64,000 nt of DNA from Dipteris shenzhenensis (taxonomy: Eukaryota; Polypodiophyta; Polypodiopsida; Gleicheniales), in NCBI GenBank assembly GCA_047967505.1, contig CM106538.1. One strand, 5' to 3'. A program made the position numbers and the translations under genes. Position 1 is the first letter of the stretch. Each line of letters begins with the position of its first letter. The notes under the pieces were generated by a model. It had not been told where the DNA came from, did no database searches, and was given only the letters and a program-made list of their open reading frames with translations. Positions 58,120-64,000 of this stretch are shown here, in pieces.

Positions 58120-58680
58120 TTCTTTTGCCTTTGCCTTGGGCTGCACAGAGGGCAAATAAAATTTGGCATATGAATAGAATGGCAAAGTGGTGGTGGCGAA
58201 AAAGATTGCATGGGGTTTGGAAAGCCAAAATTCCTCTTTGGCAACAAGTGTTTCTGTGGCGTGTTTTATTGGGAGTCTTTCCAATTGGGCAGTTTTTGGC
58301 ACAACGCCGTGTTGCTCCACCACTCTGTTGCCGATGTTTAGCTCCCAGGGAAACAATGTCTCATCTCTTTTGGTACTGTTCTCATACATGTGATTTCTTG
58401 GCATTATTGGGTCAAACTTTATGCGCCAGATTTCTAGGCTTTACTTTTGGCAAGTACTTCTGGCTGTTTGGGATACATCCCCCTTGACATCAGTTGGGTT
58501 AGATATTGGGCACTTTGGACTCTATGGAAGGATAGAAATCATAGAGTTTTTGGTGACCTGACTTTCTCTGCTTACTCTTTCTTCAAGAACTCTTTGCAAC
58601 AATCGTTTTATGATTGTTTGCAAATAGGGTCTCTAGATCAAGATGTATATTTGTCATATGTTGACATCTTTTCTTGATGT
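58120..58680 (+). pseudogene. LINE C-terminal zf-RVT region
   Basis: IWHMNRMAKWWWRKRLHGVW, IPLWQQVFLWRVL and CCRCLAPRETMSHLFWYC give the Trp-rich, CX2C...HX4-5C arrangement found after the RT in many plant non-LTR elements. The open frame starts at 57948. Confidence 0.75.
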
Positions 58681-58743
58681 ATTTTGAGCATATCTTGGGA
58701 TGCTCATCTTGTAATATAAAAGCAATAATATTTTCACCAAAAA

Positions 58744-59158
<415 letters not shown>

Positions 59159-59580
59159 TTAGTTAATAGACTTCTCTATTTCTAAGCTTTCTTGAATTAT
59201 CCCTATGGTAAGCACTTCCCTTTTGGCTTCATCCAATGTGACTTGAAGTTCTTGAGTAGCCTGAAATGCATCCATCATGTACCTTGCTAATCCATTTTTC
59301 AAATTGAATGGAATCACTGAGGATGCCCCCCATTCTGCGATGAGAAAGGGTATTTTGCTTATCTTCTTTAGCCAAGAAGATTTGGTTACACCCACTATAC
59401 CCATGCATGAATGAATACATCTTGTGCCCTGCCACTTTATCTAGAATGCTATTCAGCAAGGGTAGTGGAAAAGTGTCTTTGATAATCCATTCATTCAACT
59501 TTCTGCAATCCACACATACTCTTAGCTTTCCGTTCTTCATAGTCACCATGAAAATGGTGAACAACTTCAATCCATACCAT
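59159..59580 (-). pseudogene. Second Gypsy RT fragment
   Basis: KLRVCVDCRKLNEW, FPLPLLNSILDKVAGHKMYSF and, in another frame, WGASSVIPFNLKNGLARYM are Gypsy RT fingers/palm pieces. The sequence differs clearly from the RT at 50950-51870, so it comes from another element. Only about 130 residues remain. Confidence 0.75.
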
Positions 59581-60559
59581 AAGTAAACCTTGGTCTTAGT
59601 AACTAGTCAATTTCTTTGTTGACCAACTTTGGATTTTTGGGGTATGTTCAATACCTTTACTCTCTGGTAGGCTCTTTGAAAATGGAGAACAACTTCAATC
59701 CATAGCATAAATAAATACTAATCCTACCAACTAATCAATTTTGGTCTTGACAAAATTTGCAAGTTTGGGGTCCCATTCGATACCTTTACTATCTAATAGG
59801 CTTTGCATTTGGTATCAAAGGGACTTGGTGCTCAATCAAAGTGGGTGCACCGTACATGCTTTATGTATGTGTTCTCCCATAGAAAAATATCCTTGTATTT
59901 TGAGAAGAGCTTGAAGCCTACTTGATGAAATCTTATCGTAATTCTTTGTTGATCTATATCATCTATGGATCCTCTTTAGAACCTACATTAAGGTTTTTTA
60001 TTGTCTTTCCCTTGGTGATTCAAGCATTGCCATTTATTTTGATGAGAGCTATCATCTTAATTTTCCTTTATCCTTCTTCATCCTTTGTGAATCCCTTTGA
60101 AATGCCTATTTGGCTCCTCTTAATCCATTAGCATATGTGTTCCCACTCTTATGGCATCATTGTAGTTATTGGTACAATATTCAATGTAAATTTGTATCCA
60201 TGGCATGTAATTCCTCCACTTTGAGGCATTTCTACTTGCACTCCTTTGTGAATCTACTTTTTTCATTGCTATCTACACTTCTTACCTTCATTTTGAATCA
60301 TGAATGTATTATTTCCTCAATTGTGCACAACTTTTCCTCCTTTCAAGAAGGGCCTACCCCCTCACATGGGGTGTCCTTGGTCACTTTTCATGTTGACTAA
60401 TAAATATCACTATGAAGTAAGCCTCATTTATTTTGATGCATATGTCTTTCAGCATACCTTTTGGCATCATCAACCTCTGATCTTTCACGCAAAGCTTGAA
60501 ACATGATGGTCTTAAATTCTTCAACTTGAGGTATTTTTGGACTTTATCAGAGAATATTA
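59581..60559 (-). other. Degenerate retroelement debris
   Basis: A phrase beginning AATGGAGAACAACTTCAATCC around 59680 repeats one near 59550, so part of the RT 5' region is duplicated. Beyond about 59900 no domain can be named on either strand. Confidence 0.4.
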
Positions 60560-60745
60560 TGTTGACCCCTAAACTGAGAGTGCTCTCAACGGAAGCAAGA
60601 ATGGAAGAAGGAGAGAGAGAGACAGAGAGCCACACAAGTTTTGGTGGGTGCAGAACCACCCTAATCTTCTTTTTTCATTCATTTATATATGTGTTTGAGT
60701 ATTGTACATAACTGGGGTTAAGGCACAGTGACCTTTAACCCCACA
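60560..60745 (-). repeat. 3' LTR of the Copia element (186 bp)
   Basis: On the minus strand it runs from TGTGGGGTTAAAGGTC to GGGGTCAACA (TG...CA), with a TATATAAA box (60689-60682). It is immediately preceded by a purine-rich primer tract, TTTAAGTGGGAGG (60758-60746). The stop codon of pol lies about 50 bp upstream. Copia LTRs this short are uncommon among autonomous elements. The partner LTR lies outside the window. Confidence 0.8.
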
Positions 60746-60758
60746 ACCTCCCACTTAA
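60746..60758 (-). promoter_or_regulatory. Polypurine tract of the Copia element
   Basis: TTTAAGTGGGAGG on the minus strand abuts the LTR start, the position where plus-strand DNA synthesis is primed. Confidence 0.75.
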
Positions 60759-60798
60759 AGGACAATGTGCCGTTAAGGGAGAACAACCTGTGAGCATA

Positions 60799-63700
60799 CT
60801 ATCCACTGCCCATCAATACATGACAATACTCAAACCGCTGACTAGGTAGACTCTTCGTCAGCATATCTGCAGGGTTATCATCTGTATGAACCTTGACAAG
60901 CTCTATGCGCTTGTCCTCAAGTACCTCCCTGATGAAATGGTACCTGACCTCAATGTGTTTGGTCTTTGCATGAAAGACCGGATTCCGTGCTAGCTGAATA
61001 GCACTCATGGAATCACTATGCAATGTCGGTACACCTGTATGAATCCCCAAATCTCCCACTAGCTGATCAAGCCATATAGCCTCCTTGTAACCCTCTGTGG
61101 CTGCAACATACTCAGCCTGTGTGGTAGACAAAGCAACGCACTTCTGTGCGCGAGACATCCACGACACTGCACCACCTGCAAAGGTAAACACATAACCAGA
61201 AGTGGATCTCCTACTATCCACATGCCCTGCATAGTCTGAATCTGTGTACCCAAGTACACGCATGTCTCCTTTACCAAAGCAAATGCACATCTCCTTGGTA
61301 CCCTTCATGTACCTCATGATGCACTTAACTGCCTCCCAATGCCTCTTTCCTGGATTAGCCATATACCGGCTAACAACTCCCACTGCAAATGCAATGTCTG
61401 GTCTAGTAGCTATCATAGCATACATAAGACTCCCAACTGCTGATGCATAAGGAACCTTGGCCATCATGGCCCTCTCCTCATCTGATTTGGGACTATCTGT
61501 ATGACTCAGTTTCACATATGGAGGCAATGGAGTACTCACTGCCTTCCCCCCCTCCATATTGAAACGCTGTAATACTTTTGGAACATACTCTTTTTGTGAA
61601 AGCCAAAGGAGTTTCCTACTCCGATCACGCGTGATGCGCATACCAAGAATATGACCTGCAAATCCCAAATCCTTCATATCAAAGGCCTCATGCAACTTGG
61701 CCTTTAATGCATCTAGCTCATAAGTATTCTTGCTAGCCAATAGCATATCATCCACATATAGTGCCAGGATTATCAGGCTACTATCCTTAGCCCTTTTAGT
61801 GTAGAGGCAGTGATCAATTTCACTCCTTCTAAAACCCTGGGATCGAATGAAAGCATCAAACTTCTGATACCATTCTCTAGGTGCTTGCTTAAGACCATAG
61901 AGACTCTTTTTCAGCTTGCAAACTAAATGCTCTTTGCCCTTTTCTTCAAAGCCTTCCGGCTGCACCATGTAGATGTCCTCATGCAAATCCCCATGCAAGA
62001 AAGCTGTCTTGACATCCATTTGCATAAGCTCCATATCCTCTACTGCCACTAGTCCAAGCATGCATCTAAGTGTGGTCATCTTCACAACCGGAGAGAATAT
62101 CTCATCAAAGTCCACACCCTTCTCTTGCTTGAACCCTTTAGCAACCAAACGGGCCTTGTATCTAGGCACATCATCACCTGTGACCTTCATTTTGTAGACC
62201 CATTTACATGGCAATGCTTTCTTTCCATGTGGCAAAGAAACCAAGTCCCAAGTCTTATTCTTCATAAGTGAACTCATCTCTGATTGCATAGCATACTCCC
62301 ACTTGCGTTGATCCTCACGCATCATAGCCTCTCTGTAGCAAGAAGGCTCTCCGCAATCAGTAAGCATCACATAGTCTACCCCTGGAACAAACCTATCAGG
62401 CGGTCTAGACACTCTAGATGATCTTCTCAAGGGCATTTCAGCTTGCTGTCCCACTTGCATATCAGCCACATTTGGCTCATCATTTCCACCAATAGATGAT
62501 CCATAATCTACCCTTGATTGTATACCTGTGGGAGTACTTGGTTGTACCATTTCTTGCACATTTGGTGCATGGACAGCTTGCTGCCTATCAACATATGCAG
62601 GTGGATTCACATCCTGGAAAGTGATTCTCCTCATTTCCACATCCCTCATGGGTGCCTTATGCATCTTCTTCTCATTGAAGACCACATCATGGCTGCGTAT
62701 GATCTTCTTTGCTTCCGGATCCCAGAGACAATAGCCCATCTCTCCACTTTCACCATAACCCAGAAAGATGCATTTCCTAGACTTAGGATCTAGCTTCTTT
62801 CGAAGCTCTTTTGGCACATGTGCATATGCCTCACACCCAAATATACGCAAATGAGAGTAAGAGGGCTTCTTGCCACTCCATGCCTCTTCAGGAATACCAC
62901 CATCCAAACTCTTACTAGGTGATCTATTGATCACATGCACTGCAGTCTTCATTGCCTCAGCCCAGAAACCACCAGAAAGACTTGCATTGGAAAGCATGCA
63001 TTGCAACCTTTCTTGAATGGTACGGTTCATCTTTTCTGCAACTGGATTTTGCTCTAGAGTACGAGGGGATGTGAGCTCCCTCTTAATCCCACGTGTATCA
63101 CAGAAATGCTGAAAGTCATGAGAGAGATACTCTCCACCATTGTCAGTCCGTAGGCATTTAAGCGTTCTAGCTGACTGATTCTCAACCAAGGCCAGCCATT
63201 TCTGAAATACCTGGAACACATCACTCTTCCGAGCTATAGCATAAGCCCACACTTTCCTAGTTGCATCATCAATGAATGTCACATAGTATTCAGCCCCGCC
63301 TAATGACCGTGTAGGCATGGGACCACATACATCTGAATGCACCAAATCAAGCATTTCAAACTCTTTCTTTCCCCTTCTTTTATGGGCTGATTTCATCTGC
63401 TTCCCATAGAGACAATGCTCACAAAATTCAAAATCAGAGAAACTCAAATGCGGTACATAACCCAAACGGCATAAGAGTTTCATTCCATTCTGGCTCATGT
63501 GCCCCAACCTGCAATGCCACAAAGAAGTGCTTGGCTGCTCGGTTATTGCAACAACATGATCAAATACCCCTGATACATGTAAGGGATACAAAGTCCCACA
63601 CTTGGCACCCCTAGCCAAAAGCATAGAGCCCTTTTGAATTTTCCACCTTTGAAAGCCAAAAGTGGTGTGAAAACCAGCATCATCTAGCTGACCCACTGAA

Positions 63701-64000
63701 ATAAGACTCTTGGTCAACTTAGGCACATGTCTCACATGTTTCAAAACAAATGCAGACCCATTTGCAAAAGAAAACTTTATGTCACCTGCTCCCACTATGT
63801 CACATGCATAGTCATTTCCAAGATGCACACAACCTGTCTTTCCACTATCATAAGTGGAGAACCATTCCCTATGGGGAGTAACATGGAATGAAGCACCAGA
63901 ATCCAAAATCCAATCCTGGGAATATGCATCATCTGAAGTGGTAAGCAACTCTGCAGATAAACTAGACATGAAGAGAACATCATTGTCACTATCATGTGTG
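60799..64000 (-). CDS. Copia gag-pol polyprotein, 3' part, uninterrupted
   Basis: The frame is open from the window edge (no stop in the last 31 bases above the Met at 63969) to the stop at 60799, so this is a partial coding region whose start lies outside. Counting from that Met: protease DSGAS at residues 23-27; pre-integrase H/C residues at 152-186 (WHCRLGH, FCEHC); integrase D213, D276, E312 (spacing 62 and 35); reverse transcriptase about 587-830 with YVDD at 738-741; RNase H with D910, E953 and D986 and the phrase ALSTTQAEYVA. All catalytic residues expected of Ty1/Copia are present and there is no frameshift in over 1,050 codons. That contrasts with every other retroelement here and suggests a young insertion. 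Confidence 0.95.
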   Translation of the reverse strand, partial: THDSDNDVLFMSSLSAELLTTSDDAYSQDWILDSGASFHVTPHREWFSTYDSGKTGCVHLGNDYACDIVGAGDIKFSFANGSAFVLKHVRHVPKLTKSLISVGQLDDAGFHTTFGFQRWKIQKGSMLLARGAKCGTLYPLHVSGVFDHVVAITEQPSTSLWHCRLGHMSQNGMKLLCRLGYVPHLSFSDFEFCEHCLYGKQMKSAHKRRGKKEFEMLDLVHSDVCGPMPTRSLGGAEYYVTFIDDATRKVWAYAIARKSDVFQVFQKWLALVENQSARTLKCLRTDNGGEYLSHDFQHFCDTRGIKRELTSPRTLEQNPVAEKMNRTIQERLQCMLSNASLSGGFWAEAMKTAVHVINRSPSKSLDGGIPEEAWSGKKPSYSHLRIFGCEAYAHVPKELRKKLDPKSRKCIFLGYGESGEMGYCLWDPEAKKIIRSHDVVFNEKKMHKAPMRDVEMRRITFQDVNPPAYVDRQQAVHAPNVQEMVQPSTPTGIQSRVDYGSSIGGNDEPNVADMQVGQQAEMPLRRSSRVSRPPDRFVPGVDYVMLTDCGEPSCYREAMMREDQRKWEYAMQSEMSSLMKNKTWDLVSLPHGKKALPCKWVYKMKVTGDDVPRYKARLVAKGFKQEKGVDFDEIFSPVVKMTTLRCMLGLVAVEDMELMQMDVKTAFLHGDLHEDIYMVQPEGFEEKGKEHLVCKLKKSLYGLKQAPREWYQKFDAFIRSQGFRRSEIDHCLYTKRAKDSSLIILALYVDDMLLASKNTYELDALKAKLHEAFDMKDLGFAGHILGMRITRDRSRKLLWLSQKEYVPKVLQRFNMEGGKAVSTPLPPYVKLSHTDSPKSDEERAMMAKVPYASAVGSLMYAMIATRPDIAFAVGVVSRYMANPGKRHWEAVKCIMRYMKGTKEMCICFGKGDMRVLGYTDSDYAGHVDSRRSTSGYVFTFAGGAVSWMSRAQKCVALSTTQAEYVAATEGYKEAIWLDQLVGDLGIHTGVPTLHSDSMSAIQLARNPVFHAKTKHIEVRYHFIREVLEDKRIELVKVHTDDNPADMLTKSLPSQRFEYCHVLMGSG

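Larger units (their letters stand above)
53890..58740 (+). mobile_element. L1-type LINE retrotransposon, decayed
   Basis: Order on the plus strand: ORF1 with a CCHC knuckle, APE-type endonuclease, reverse transcriptase, and a C-terminal zf-RVT region. It ends in a short A-rich tail (CACCAAAAAATG) against a TG microsatellite. Stops and frameshifts are frequent. The 5' end abuts Gypsy gag; whether it inserted there or the junction is secondary is unclear, because no Gypsy gag continues on the other side. Confidence 0.85.

Overview
The window reads as nuclear DNA of a land plant with a large, repeat-rich genome. Supporting signs are Arabidopsis-type telomere-like TTTAGGG units inside a satellite, GT-AG introns, plant-style Copia, Gypsy and L1-type LINE elements, and a plant-like zf-RVT domain at the LINE C-terminus. 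I cannot tell fern, gymnosperm, lycophyte or bryophyte apart from sequence alone. Almost everything recognisable is mobile-element derived. The one long intact gene that is not obviously a transposon gene is gene A, a multi-pass membrane protein of unknown function, complete at 33107-35473 and frameshifted at 5971-8332.

Layout, 1-42 kb. A block of about 14.6 kb (2683-17338) recurs at 30713-42240 in the same orientation. Each copy holds, in order: a Helentron-type Helitron (HUH Rep, PIF1-like helicase, C-terminal endonuclease), gene A, about 2.6 kb of non-coding DNA, a decayed DDE-type transposase-like gene, and a purine-rich terminal repeat R. The Rep part is present only in the first copy. 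The first copy also carries a 967-bp LTR-like insertion in the endonuclease domain and an extra R copy. The first 1,094 bases are an apparently perfect inverted copy of the end of R at 40301-41394, so near-identical 1.09-kb inverted repeats bracket about 39 kb.

Between the two blocks (17.3-30.7 kb) lie: a multi-exon minus-strand gene with a triplicated exon and transposon-like Cys/His motifs; a GCATA-rich minisatellite; a satellite array whose monomers are interleaved with telomere-like repeats; and a second, more GC-rich member of the DDE-type family on the minus strand, with a clear 89-bp intron and a cluster of 18-bp palindromes just upstream.

Layout, 42-64 kb. After a tandem-repeat stretch come a minus-strand Gypsy element (3' LTR, extra coiled-coil ORF, integrase, RNase H, RT, protease, partial gag); a plus-strand L1-like LINE that abuts its gag and ends against a 120-bp TG microsatellite; degenerate Gypsy pieces; and a minus-strand Copia element with a 186-bp LTR and an uninterrupted pol that runs off the window. 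Coordinates of decayed elements are approximate, and all homology calls come from motif reading without database searches.
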